DNA of 33,912 bases from Acidovorax sp. Its GTDB lineage: Bacteria; Pseudomonadota; Gammaproteobacteria; Burkholderiales; Burkholderiaceae_C. The stretch lies in assembly GCA_004210805.1 (NCBI GenBank), contig SDXZ01000079.1:1-33912 (forward strand), read 5' to 3'. A program made the translations under genes and the position numbers. The notes under the pieces are model-generated. The model was not told where the DNA came from, ran no database searches, and was given only the letters and a program-made list of their open reading frames with translations. This document shows, in pieces, positions 27,359 through 33,912 of the stretch; within the stretch, counting starts at the first letter, position 1, and every line of letters begins with the position of its first letter.

Positions 27359-28591
27359 ATGAAGTTCGCTATTAAGGCTGTAGCAGCCTCGGTAATCCTG
27401 GCAAGCGCTGGCGGCGCGTTCGCTCAAAAAGGCGAGACCGTAAAAATCGCTTGGCTCGACCCGCTTTCCGGCCTGATGGCAGCCGTGGGAACCAACCAGC
27501 TCAAGAGCTTCCAGTTCGTTGCTGAAGAGTTCAACAAGAAGAACGCTGCAGGGGTCAAATTCGAGATCATCGGCATCGACAACAAGCTCAGCCCCCAAGA
27601 GACCACGAGCGCCCTGCGCTCGGCCATGGACCAGGGCGCGCGTTATGTCGTTCAGGGCAACGGCTCCGGCCCCGCGCTCGCCATCATGGATGCGCTGGAA
27701 AAGCACAACTCCCGCAACCCTGGCAAGGAAGTCCTGTTCCTGAACTACGCGGCCGTGGACCCGGACCTCACCAACAGCAAGTGCAGCTACTGGCACTTCC
27801 GTCTGGATGCTGATACCTCCATGAAGATGGAAGCCCTGACCACGTACATGAAAGACGTGCCTGAGGTCAAAAAGGTCTACCTCATCAACCAGAACTATTC
27901 GCACGGCCACCAGGTCGCGAAATTCGCCAAGGAAATGATGCAGCGCAAGCGCCCCGACGTGCAATTCGTCGGCGACGACCTGCATCCGCTGGCCCAGGTG
28001 CGCGACTTTGCGCCCTACATTGCCAAGATCAAACAGTCGGGTGCCGACAGCGTGATCACCGGCAACTGGGGTTCCGACCTGGCGCTGCTCATCAAGGCCG
28101 CCAATGACGCGGGCCTGAACAACGTCAACTTCTACACGTACTACGGTTCCGTTACCGGCAGCCCCACGGCCATGGGCTCGGCCGCTGCGGGCCGCGTGTA
28201 CATGGTGGCCTACGCGCACATGAACCTGCCAGGCGAGCTCAACAAGATCGTGGTGGACTACAAGAAGAAGTTCAACGACGACATGTACACCGGCGCGGTC
28301 TACCACGCGTTCACCATGCTGTCGGAGGGCTTTGCCAAGGCCAAGTCGACCGACCCTGTGAAGGTGGCTGCCGTGTTCGAAGGCATGAAGTTCAAGAGCT
28401 TCAACGGCGAAGTCGAGATGCGCAAGACGGACCACCAGCTGCAGCAGGGCCTTTTCATCTCCAAGTGGGAAAAGGCCGGCGGCAAGTACCCGCTCGATTC
28501 GGAGAACACCGGCCACACCTTCGTGCCTGTGAAGTACTACGAGCCCTTTGTGGCCAGCACGCCCACGTCGTGCCAGATGAAGCGCCCATAA
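27359..28591 (+). CDS. Periplasmic substrate-binding protein (transporter 2)
   Basis: 410 residues from ATG 27359, preceded by AAGGAG. A Sec signal peptide is clear, with cleavage after AFA near residue 22. The mature protein (VKIAWLDPLSGLMAAVGTNQLK, GARYVVQGNGSG, VKKVYLINQNYSHGHQVAKF, DSVITGNWGSD) belongs to the LivJ-type Peripla_BP_6 fold. Its context of acyl-CoA ligase upstream and beta-oxidation gene after the operon suggests a carboxylic acid rather than an amino acid as ligand, which is inference. Two Cys in the mature part, one in TNSKCSYW and one in the ending SCQMKRP, could form a disulfide. A terminator-like hairpin at 28611 separates it from livH. Confidence 0.93.
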   Translation: MKFAIKAVAASVILASAGGAFAQKGETVKIAWLDPLSGLMAAVGTNQLKSFQFVAEEFNKKNAAGVKFEIIGIDNKLSPQETTSALRSAMDQGARYVVQGNGSGPALAIMDALEKHNSRNPGKEVLFLNYAAVDPDLTNSKCSYWHFRLDADTSMKMEALTTYMKDVPEVKKVYLINQNYSHGHQVAKFAKEMMQRKRPDVQFVGDDLHPLAQVRDFAPYIAKIKQSGADSVITGNWGSDLALLIKAANDAGLNNVNFYTYYGSVTGSPTAMGSAAAGRVYMVAYAHMNLPGELNKIVVDYKKKFNDDMYTGAVYHAFTMLSEGFAKAKSTDPVKVAAVFEGMKFKSFNGEVEMRKTDHQLQQGLFISKWEKAGGKYPLDSENTGHTFVPVKYYEPFVASTPTSCQMKRP

Positions 28592-28610
28592 GGCCTTTGC
28601 GACTGTATCG

Positions 28611-28636
28611 AGGCCCGACTGCTCGGGCCTTTTTTT
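28611..28636 (+). terminator. Rho-independent terminator or attenuator between binding protein and LivH
   Basis: Arms AGGCCCGA (28611-28618) and TCGGGCCT (28623-28630) around CTGC, followed by seven T. It lies 19 bases after the binding-protein stop and 23 bases before livH. Partial termination here would give more binding protein than permease, a common arrangement. Confidence 0.9.
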
Positions 28637-28659
28637 CACCCCAGCATTGAAAAATTCCA

Positions 28660-29613
28660 ATGAATCCTGAGTTTTTCGTGATCTCTTTGCTGAACGGCGT
28701 GAGCTACGGGCTCCTGCTGTTCATGCTGAGTTCCGGCCTCACGCTGATCTTCAGCATGATGGGGGTGCTCAATTTCGCGCACACCAGCTTCTACATGCTG
28801 GGTGCCTATTTCGCGTTCACGATCTCCGGCCTGGTGGGCTTCTGGCCCGCCCTCGTGCTGGCACCGCTGGTGGTGTTTGCGCTGGGCGCCGCGTTCGAGC
28901 GCTACTGCCTGCGCCGCGTGCACAAGTTTGGCCACGTGCCAGAGCTGCTGATCACCTTCGGGCTCTCGTACCTCATTCTGGAAGTGGTGCAGCTGGTGTG
29001 GGGCCGCTCCACGGTGCCGTACGGCCTGCCCGAGCAATTGCAAGGGCCGCTGTTCACGCTGTATGGCACGCAGTTTCCCAAGTCGCGCTCCTTCGTCATG
29101 CTGGTGGCACTGCTGATGCTGGTGTCGGTGTGGCTGCTGCTCACGCGCACACGCATTGGCCTCGTGATCCAGGCGGCGCTTAAGTACCCGCACATGGTCG
29201 AGGCGCTGGGCCACAACGTGCCGCGCGTCTTCATGCTGGTGTTCGGTGGCGGAGCTGCCTTGGCTGGCCTGGCGGGTGTGATCGGCGGCAATACCTATGT
29301 GACCGAGCCCGCGATGGCAGCGTCGGTCGGCTCCATCATCTTCGTGGTGGTGGTGGTGGGTGGCATGGGTTCGCTGGCGGGGGCATTTCTGGCTTCGCTG
29401 CTCATCGGGCTGGTGCAGACCTTTGCCGTGGCGCTCGACTATTCGCTGATCCATGTGTTCAAGGCGGTGGGTGTGGCGGTCACTGATCAAACGTTCGGCT
29501 ACCCCCTTCTCAAACTCACGATTTCGCAAGTGGCACCCATCCTGCCGTATCTGTTCCTCGTGCTGATCCTGATCTTCCGCCCCAAGGGCCTGTTGGGCAC
29601 GCGGGAGGACTGA
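28660..29613 (+). CDS. livH: ABC transporter permease LivH (transporter 2)
   Basis: 317 residues from ATG 28660. The N-terminal SLLNGVSYGLLLFMLSSGLTLIFSMMG-like stretch, followed by NFAHTSFYMLGAY, is the LivH hallmark. The cytoplasmic coupling segment is around KYPHMVEALGHNVPRV, and GGMGSLAGAFLASLLIGL is the late membrane motif. About eight hydrophobic segments are visible. It is 23 bases downstream of an attenuator-type hairpin and four bases upstream of livM. Compared with LivH of transporter 1 it is about 30 residues longer, mostly in the loop before the last membrane segments. Confidence 0.93.
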   Translation: MNPEFFVISLLNGVSYGLLLFMLSSGLTLIFSMMGVLNFAHTSFYMLGAYFAFTISGLVGFWPALVLAPLVVFALGAAFERYCLRRVHKFGHVPELLITFGLSYLILEVVQLVWGRSTVPYGLPEQLQGPLFTLYGTQFPKSRSFVMLVALLMLVSVWLLLTRTRIGLVIQAALKYPHMVEALGHNVPRVFMLVFGGGAALAGLAGVIGGNTYVTEPAMAASVGSIIFVVVVVGGMGSLAGAFLASLLIGLVQTFAVALDYSLIHVFKAVGVAVTDQTFGYPLLKLTISQVAPILPYLFLVLILIFRPKGLLGTRED

Positions 29614-29617
29614 AGCC

Positions 29618-30964
29618 ATGAATACCACTTCGACACCCATCATTGCCGCCGGCTCCAGCGCCGGAACCGGCGCCGCTTCCTACTACCGCTTCAAGCCCTG
29701 GAACGTGGGCCGGTTCGTCATCTGGACGCTGTTTGCGGCCATGCTGATCGTTGCGCCCATGCTGTTTCGCAGCAGCCTGGCGCTGACGATGCTTTCGCAG
29801 ATCGGCTACCTGATCATCATCTGCCTGTCGTACAACATTCTGCTGGGGCAGGGCGGCATGCTGAGCTTCGGGCACGCTGTGTACACGGGGCTGGGCTCGT
29901 TCATTGCGATCCATGCGATGAACATGGCGACCAAAGGCACCGTCAACATCCCGCTGGTGCTCATCCCGCTGGTGGGGGGCCTGGCCGGTGCTTTCTTTGC
30001 CATCGTGCTGGGCTTTGTGACCACCAAGAAGTCGGGCACGACCTTTGCCATGATCACGCTGGGCATTGGCGAACTGGTGGCCTCGATGGCGCTGATGTTC
30101 CCCGAGTTTTTCGGGGGTGAGGGCGGCATCACCACAGACCGGGTGTATGGCAAGCCATTTTTTGGCCTCACCTTCGGCTCGGGCATGCAGGTGTACTACC
30201 TAATCGCTGCGTACTGTTTTGTCTGCACGGCGGCCATGTTTGCGTTTACCGGCACGCCGCTCGGCCGCATCCTCAACGCTGTGCGCGACAACCCCGAACG
30301 CGTGGAGTTCATCGGCTACAACACGCAGCGTGTGCGCTACTTCGCTTTCATCATCGCGGGGTTCTTCGCCGGCATCGGTGGCGGCCTTGCCACCATCAAC
30401 TTCGAGATCATCACCGGTGCGGACAGCCTGAGCGTGATCCGCTCCGGCGGCTACCTGCTGTTCACCTTCCTGGGCGGGGCCACGTTTTTCTTCGGCCCCA
30501 TCATCGGTGCGGTGCTGCTGGTGCTGGCCTCGGTCCTGCTGTCCGAGTTGTCCAAGGCGTGGCTGCTGTACCTGGGCCTCGTTTTCCTGTTCATGGTGAT
30601 GTATGCGCCCGGCGGCATCGCTAGCCTGATCATGATGAACGTGCGCCTTGCCAAGTACGGCAAGCTGCGCCAGCTGTCGAGCTCCTACCTGGCCTTGGCT
30701 GGCACGGCCCTGGTGGGCGTGCTCGGAGCGGCCTGCATGATCGAGATGACCTACCACTTGCAGCTCAACGCGGCGCTCGGCCCAGAGCTCACCTTCCTCG
30801 GCGCCACCCTTAACGCCAAGGGCTTTACCAGCTGGTTTGGTGCCGTCTTCGTGATGGTCACCGGCTTCGGGTTGTTTGAGCTGTGCCGTCGCCAGTTCCT
30901 GCGCCAGTGGAGCACGATCCAGGAAGAAATCGAACATGAAATCAAGCGTGCGGAGGCGCTGTGA
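29618..30964 (+). CDS. livM: ABC transporter permease LivM with long C-terminal extension (transporter 2)
   Basis: 448 residues from ATG 29618. The core (about 40-340) is ordinary LivM: SYNILLGQGGMLSFGHAVYTGLGSF, the coupling segment GRILNAVRDNPERVEFIGYN and GGATFFFGPIIGA. After the usual end near MYAPGGIASL (about 333) come roughly 110 more residues containing two more hydrophobic segments (ALAGTALVGVLGAACMIEM and WFGAVFVMVTGFGLFEL), a likely periplasmic loop between them and a charged cytoplasmic tail (IQEEIEHEIKRAEAL). LivM of transporter 1 lacks this. The stop overlaps the livG GTG start by four bases (GTGA). Confidence 0.92.
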   Translation: MNTTSTPIIAAGSSAGTGAASYYRFKPWNVGRFVIWTLFAAMLIVAPMLFRSSLALTMLSQIGYLIIICLSYNILLGQGGMLSFGHAVYTGLGSFIAIHAMNMATKGTVNIPLVLIPLVGGLAGAFFAIVLGFVTTKKSGTTFAMITLGIGELVASMALMFPEFFGGEGGITTDRVYGKPFFGLTFGSGMQVYYLIAAYCFVCTAAMFAFTGTPLGRILNAVRDNPERVEFIGYNTQRVRYFAFIIAGFFAGIGGGLATINFEIITGADSLSVIRSGGYLLFTFLGGATFFFGPIIGAVLLVLASVLLSELSKAWLLYLGLVFLFMVMYAPGGIASLIMMNVRLAKYGKLRQLSSSYLALAGTALVGVLGAACMIEMTYHLQLNAALGPELTFLGATLNAKGFTSWFGAVFVMVTGFGLFELCRRQFLRQWSTIQEEIEHEIKRAEAL

Positions 30965-31758
30965 ATATGGCAGCTGACAACGCAACCCCCACCCCTGCTC
31001 TTGAGTTGCGCGACCTGCGCAAGAGCTTTGGTAAGACCGAGATCATCCGCGGCGCCAACCTGGTTGTGGCCCCCGGCGAACGCGTGGCCATCATCGGCCC
31101 CAACGGCGCCGGCAAGTCCACACTGTTCAATCTCATCAGCGGGCGTTTTGCGCCCACCAGTGGGGACGTGATCCTGAACGGCCAGCGCATCAATGGCCTG
31201 GCGCCGTACGAGATCAACCGCAAGGGCCTCTCGCGCAGTTTCCAGATCACGAACATCTTCCCCAAGCTCTCGGTGTTTGAGAACCTGCGCTGCGGTGTGC
31301 TCTGGAGCATGGGCTACAAGTACACGTTCCTGCGTTTCTTGTCCAACCTGCACGATGCCAATGAGCGCGCCAAAGAGCTCATGGAGATGATCAAGCTCGA
31401 CCGCAAGCGCGACACGCTGGCCATGAACCTCACGTATGCCGAGCAGCGGGCGCTCGAGATCGGCATCACCATCGCCGGTGGTGCCAACGTGATCCTGTTG
31501 GACGAGCCTACTGCCGGCATGAGCAAGAGCGAAACCACGCGGTTCATCCACCTCATCAAGGAAGTGACCGAAGGCCGCACGCTGCTCACGGTAGAGCACG
31601 ACATGGGGGTGGTATTCGGCCTGGCCGACAAGATCGCCGTGGTGGTCTATGGCGAGGTGATCGCCTTCGACATCCCCGAAAAGGTGCGCGCCAATGCGCG
31701 TGTGCAGGAGGCCTACCTGGGCTCCGTCGTGGCCGACGAGCAAGGCGCGGGACACTGA
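30961..31758 (+). CDS. livG: ABC transporter ATP-binding protein LivG (transporter 2), altered signature motif
   Basis: 265 residues from GTG 30961, overlapping livM by four bases; ATG 30967 is an alternative start. Walker A is canonical (GPNGAGKST), Walker B is VILLDEPTAGM and the switch His is present in TVEHDMG. The signature reads LTYAEQRALEIG, with Ala160 where LivG proteins keep Gly (LAYGQQ in E. coli, MSHGEQ in transporter 1 here). In the heterodimer this segment faces Walker A of LivF, which is also altered in this operon. Otherwise the length and ending (AYLG) are normal. livF follows three bases later. Confidence 0.93.
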   Translation: MNMAADNATPTPALELRDLRKSFGKTEIIRGANLVVAPGERVAIIGPNGAGKSTLFNLISGRFAPTSGDVILNGQRINGLAPYEINRKGLSRSFQITNIFPKLSVFENLRCGVLWSMGYKYTFLRFLSNLHDANERAKELMEMIKLDRKRDTLAMNLTYAEQRALEIGITIAGGANVILLDEPTAGMSKSETTRFIHLIKEVTEGRTLLTVEHDMGVVFGLADKIAVVVYGEVIAFDIPEKVRANARVQEAYLGSVVADEQGAGH

Positions 31759-31761
31759 CTT

Positions 31762-32457
31762 ATGCTGAAAATTGACAACCTCCACGCCTACTACGGCAAG
31801 AGCCATGTGCTGCATGGTGTGAGTTTTGAAGTCCAGCCCGGTGAAATTGTGGCGCTGCTCGGCCGCAACGGCTCGGGCCGCTCCACCACCGCCAAGGCCA
31901 TCATGGGCCTGGTGGACTGGGAAGGCACGCTCGAATGGAAGGGCCAGGCCTTGAACGGCAAGAAGGCCTACGAGATCGCCCACCTGGGCCTGGGTTACGT
32001 GCCCGAAAGCCGCGACGTGTTCCCCAACCTCACCGTGCACCAGAACCTGCTGCTCGGCCAAAAGGGCAGCGGCAAGGGCAGCCGCTGGACGTTTGACGAC
32101 ATGTACGAGATGTTCCCGCGCCTCAAGGAGCGTCAGCACACCGAGGCAGGCGTGATGTCCGGCGGCGAGCAGCAGATGCTCACCCTGTGCCGCACGCTGA
32201 TGGGCGACCCGGACCTCATCATCATCGACGAGCCCACCGAGGGCCTGGCGCCCAAGATCGTCGAGCTGGTGGGGCAGTACCTGCAGACCCTGAAAGCGCG
32301 CGGTATCTCGGTGCTGCTCATCGAGCAGAAGCTGACCATCGCGATGAAGATCTCGGACCGCGCGCTGGTGATGGGACACGGCTCCATCGTGTTCCAGGGC
32401 ACGCCGGATAGTTTGCGGGCCGACAACTACATCCGCAAGGAATGGCTGGAGGTTTAG
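31762..32457 (+). CDS. livF: ABC transporter ATP-binding protein LivF (transporter 2), Walker A Lys replaced by Arg
   Basis: 231 residues from ATG 31762. Walker A reads GRNGSGRST: the Lys that contacts the ATP phosphates is Arg40 (codon CGC, 31879-31881). The signature MSGGEQQML and Walker B LIIIDEPTEGLAP are normal. The H-loop position is IEQK, as in LivF proteins generally. The rest of the protein, including YVPESRDVFPNLTV and the RKEWLEV ending, is intact with no sign of decay, so the substitution is probably functional rather than a pseudogene mark. A long GC-rich repeat starts four bases after the stop. Confidence 0.93.
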   Translation: MLKIDNLHAYYGKSHVLHGVSFEVQPGEIVALLGRNGSGRSTTAKAIMGLVDWEGTLEWKGQALNGKKAYEIAHLGLGYVPESRDVFPNLTVHQNLLLGQKGSGKGSRWTFDDMYEMFPRLKERQHTEAGVMSGGEQQMLTLCRTLMGDPDLIIIDEPTEGLAPKIVELVGQYLQTLKARGISVLLIEQKLTIAMKISDRALVMGHGSIVFQGTPDSLRADNYIRKEWLEV

Positions 32458-32461
32458 AAGC

Positions 32462-32557
32462 CCCCCTGAGTCGCCTGCGGCGCCTTCCCCCGGAGGGGGA
32501 CGCCCCCAGCGCGGCGGGGCGGCCCTTGCGCGGGGGCGCTGGCCTGGAGCGCGCCAG
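32462..32557 (+). repeat. Long GC-rich dispersed repeat, copy 4
   Basis: About 96 bases beginning CCCCCTGAG, four bases after the livF stop. It shares a 28-base identical block with copy 1 (from the CCAGCGCGGCGG part onward) and the same ending GCGCCAG. It carries a CCTTCCCCCGGAGGGGG hairpin core. Confidence 0.75.
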
Positions 32558-32613
32558 TTCCGCGGGCTGAGGGCGTGACTGAGGTCGGAGGAGGCTTTTT
32601 CGCATCGGTCTAC

Positions 32614-32648
32614 AGAGGTGCCCGGTCTCCGGTGGCGCCTCTTTTTTT
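32614..32648 (+). terminator. Rho-independent terminator after the transporter 2 operon
   Basis: Arms AGAGGTGCC (32614-32622) and GGCGCCTCT (32634-32642), allowing one G-T pair, followed by a T-run. It is placed between the livF repeat and the promoter region of the next gene, so the beta-oxidation gene is probably transcribed separately. Confidence 0.85.
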
Positions 32649-32735
32649 GCCCGCTCGGCCGCAGTCCTGATGGGCGCGGCAAACCCCCTTGTCCCGCCCG
32701 GGACAAATTGACACGCCAAACTGGTTTGAAGTCTC

Positions 32736-32764
32736 TACAATAAAAACGCACGATCGTTCTTTTT
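32736..32764 (+). promoter_or_regulatory. Candidate -10 element and palindromic operator before the beta-oxidation gene
   Basis: TACAAT at 32736-32741 is a good -10 element; TTGACA at 32708-32713 is 22 bases away, too far for a standard pair. Directly after it, 32742-32764 is a dyad centred on ACGA|TCGT with A-rich left and T-rich right flanks. Overlap with the expected transcription start suggests a repressor site, as for TetR-type fatty acid regulators. Confidence 0.5.
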
Positions 32765-32788
32765 CACTCTCCAAGGAACAACAGCACC

Positions 32789-33912
32789 ATGACCGCTGAA
32801 TACAAAGTCCACGGCTCCGTCGCCGTGATCACCATGGCAAACCCTCCCGTCAACGGGCTCGGGCTGGCCACCCGCCAAGGTATCGTGGACGGACTGGCCC
32901 GTGCCAATGCCGATGCAGCGGTCAAGTCCATCGTCATCACCGGTGCCGGCGCTGCCTTCTCGGGCGGTGCGGACATCAAGGAATTCGGCACCGACAAGTC
33001 GCTGCAAGAGCCCAACCTGCTGTCGGTGATCCAGGCCGTCGAAAACTCGGCCAAGCCCGTGGTTGCTGCCATGCACTCCGTCGCCATGGGCGGCGGGCTG
33101 GAGCTGGCGCTGGGCTGCCACTACCGCATTGCAGCGCCTGGCTGCTCGATTGCGCTGCCTGAAGTCAAGCTGGGCCTGATCCCCGGCGCGGGCGGCACGC
33201 AGCGCCTGCCGCGTGTGATCGGCGTCGAGGCTGCGCTCAACCTGATCGTGAGCGGCGAGCCCGTGAAGAGCGAACTGATCGCCGGCGTGCCCGGCCAGAA
33301 GCTGTTCGACAAGCTGGCCGCATCGCCAGAGTCGCTGGCCGAAGAAGCCCTGGCATTCGCCCAGAGCGTGGCCGATGCGCGCCCGCTGCCCCTGGTGCGC
33401 AATTTCCCCTGCAAGCACCCTGAAGGCGACGCGTACTTTCAGTTCGCACGCAACATGGTCAAGGGCATGGCCAAGAACTTCCCTGCGCCCGCCAAGTGCG
33501 TGGATGCGGTTGAAGCGGCCACCAAGAAGAAGTTCGCCGACGGCATGCTGGTCGAGCGCGAGATCTTCATCAACCTGATGTGGACCCCCGAGTCCCGCGC
33601 GCTGCGCCATCTGTTCATGGCAGAGCGCGCTGCGAGCAAGATTCCGGACGTGCCTTCGGACACCCCCAAGCGCGACATCAAGCTGGTGGGCGTGATCGGT
33701 GCGGGCACCATGGGTGGCGGCATCGCCATGAACTTCCTGAACGCCGGCATCCCCGTCAAGATGCTGGAAATGAAGCAGGAAGCCCTGGACCGTGGCCTCG
33801 GCACCATCAAGAAGAACTACGAATCGCAGGTTAAGAAGGGCAAGCTCAAGGAAGACAAGTACGCCCAGCGCATGGCGCTGCTGTCCACCACGCTCAGCTA
33901 CGACGAGCTCAA
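32789..33912 (+). CDS. Enoyl-CoA hydratase/3-hydroxyacyl-CoA dehydrogenase (cut by window end)
   Basis: The frame is open from ATG 32789 to the window end, 374 residues of what is normally about 700. The N-terminal crotonase part has [15 protein letters not shown] (oxyanion side), [18 protein letters not shown] and [20 protein letters not shown], which contain the two Glu expected for hydration of trans-2-enoyl-CoA. A linker leads to the NAD-binding domain, where G304-x-G306-x-x-G309 ([12 protein letters not shown]) is visible. The layout is that of FadJ-like bifunctional enzymes, performing two steps of beta-oxidation. Together with the upstream acyl-CoA ligase it fits fatty acid use. It follows a terminator and probably has its own promoter. 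Confidence 0.94.
   Translation, partial: MTAEYKVHGSVAVITMANPPVNGLGLATRQGIVDGLARANADAAVKSIVITGAGAAFSGGADIKEFGTDKSLQEPNLLSVIQAVENSAKPVVAAMHSVAMGGGLELALGCHYRIAAPGCSIALPEVKLGLIPGAGGTQRLPRVIGVEAALNLIVSGEPVKSELIAGVPGQKLFDKLAASPESLAEEALAFAQSVADARPLPLVRNFPCKHPEGDAYFQFARNMVKGMAKNFPAPAKCVDAVEAATKKKFADGMLVEREIFINLMWTPESRALRHLFMAERAASKIPDVPSDTPKRDIKLVGVIGAGTMGGGIAMNFLNAGIPVKMLEMKQEALDRGLGTIKKNYESQVKKGKLKEDKYAQRMALLSTTLSYDEL

Noticed and set aside
31879..31881. The Walker A Arg codon as a pseudogene or sequencing mark
   Set aside because: The rest of livF is intact with normal motifs and codon use, and a matching change exists in the partner LivG, so a functional difference is more likely.
32708..32741. 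A TTGACA/TACAAT sigma-70 promoter
   Set aside because: The spacer is 22 bases instead of 16-18. TACAAT alone is kept as a candidate.
30751..32751. A 666-codon open frame on the minus strand
   Set aside because: It lies antisense to the livM 3' end, livG and livF of transporter 2, whose motifs are unmistakable. Long antisense frames are expected at this GC content, and it shows no family motif.

Overview
This window looks like chromosomal DNA of a Comamonadaceae betaproteobacterium (Acidovorax or a close relative). The evidence is high GC throughout, Burkholderiales-type gene content (a lone infA with a C-terminal tail, HutF/HutG-type histidine degradation, several liv-type ABC transporters) and two families of dispersed intergenic repeats that I associate with this family. 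No phage, insertion sequence, CRISPR array or plasmid gene was seen. The genus is inferred, not proven.

Layout. (1) 1-7603, plus strand: a histidine utilisation (hut) cluster, namely the hutH 3' end, hutU, a PhyH-type Fe(II)/2-oxoglutarate dioxygenase, hutD, hutI, hutF and hutG. It converts histidine via urocanate, imidazolonepropionate, formimidoylglutamate and formylglutamate to glutamate and formate. The dioxygenase is the unexpected member. (2) 7732-8743: a small unknown gene converging on, and overlapping, psd (phosphatidylserine decarboxylase). (3) 8958-14537, minus strand: liv-type transporter 1, with binding protein, a LysE-family exporter, LivH, LivM, LivG and LivF. (4) 14911-17736, plus strand: an HPP-CBS membrane protein, infA, tRNA-Pro(TGG) and an acetyltransferase-like membrane protein whose reading frame runs back into the tRNA. 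(5) 17914-21498, minus strand: selO, msrB, yciB, bolA and a parvulin isomerase, which read as one envelope and redox operon. (6) 21577-25245: an AraC regulator divergent from a secreted type-B carboxylesterase, then a Crp/Fnr regulator divergent from an acyl-CoA ligase. (7) 25447-33912, plus strand: AlkK-like acyl-CoA ligase, liv-type transporter 2 (binding protein, LivH, LivM, LivG, LivF) and the start of an enoyl-CoA hydratase/3-hydroxyacyl-CoA dehydrogenase.

Regions 6 and 7 can be read as one pathway: an exported esterase frees an acid, a liv-type transporter imports it, AlkK-like ligase activates it and the bifunctional enzyme beta-oxidises it. That reading is inference from context.

The most notable observations are: the two ATPases of transporter 2 carry substitutions (Walker A Lys to Arg in LivF, signature Gly to Ala in LivG) that fall in the same composite ATP site; a dioxygenase sits translationally coupled inside the hut cluster; long GC-rich repeats begin within 3-16 bases of stop codons at three operon junctions; a short palindromic repeat lies in the hutI leader and, translated in frame, inside livG and selO; and tRNA-Pro overlaps the only usable 5' end of the next gene.
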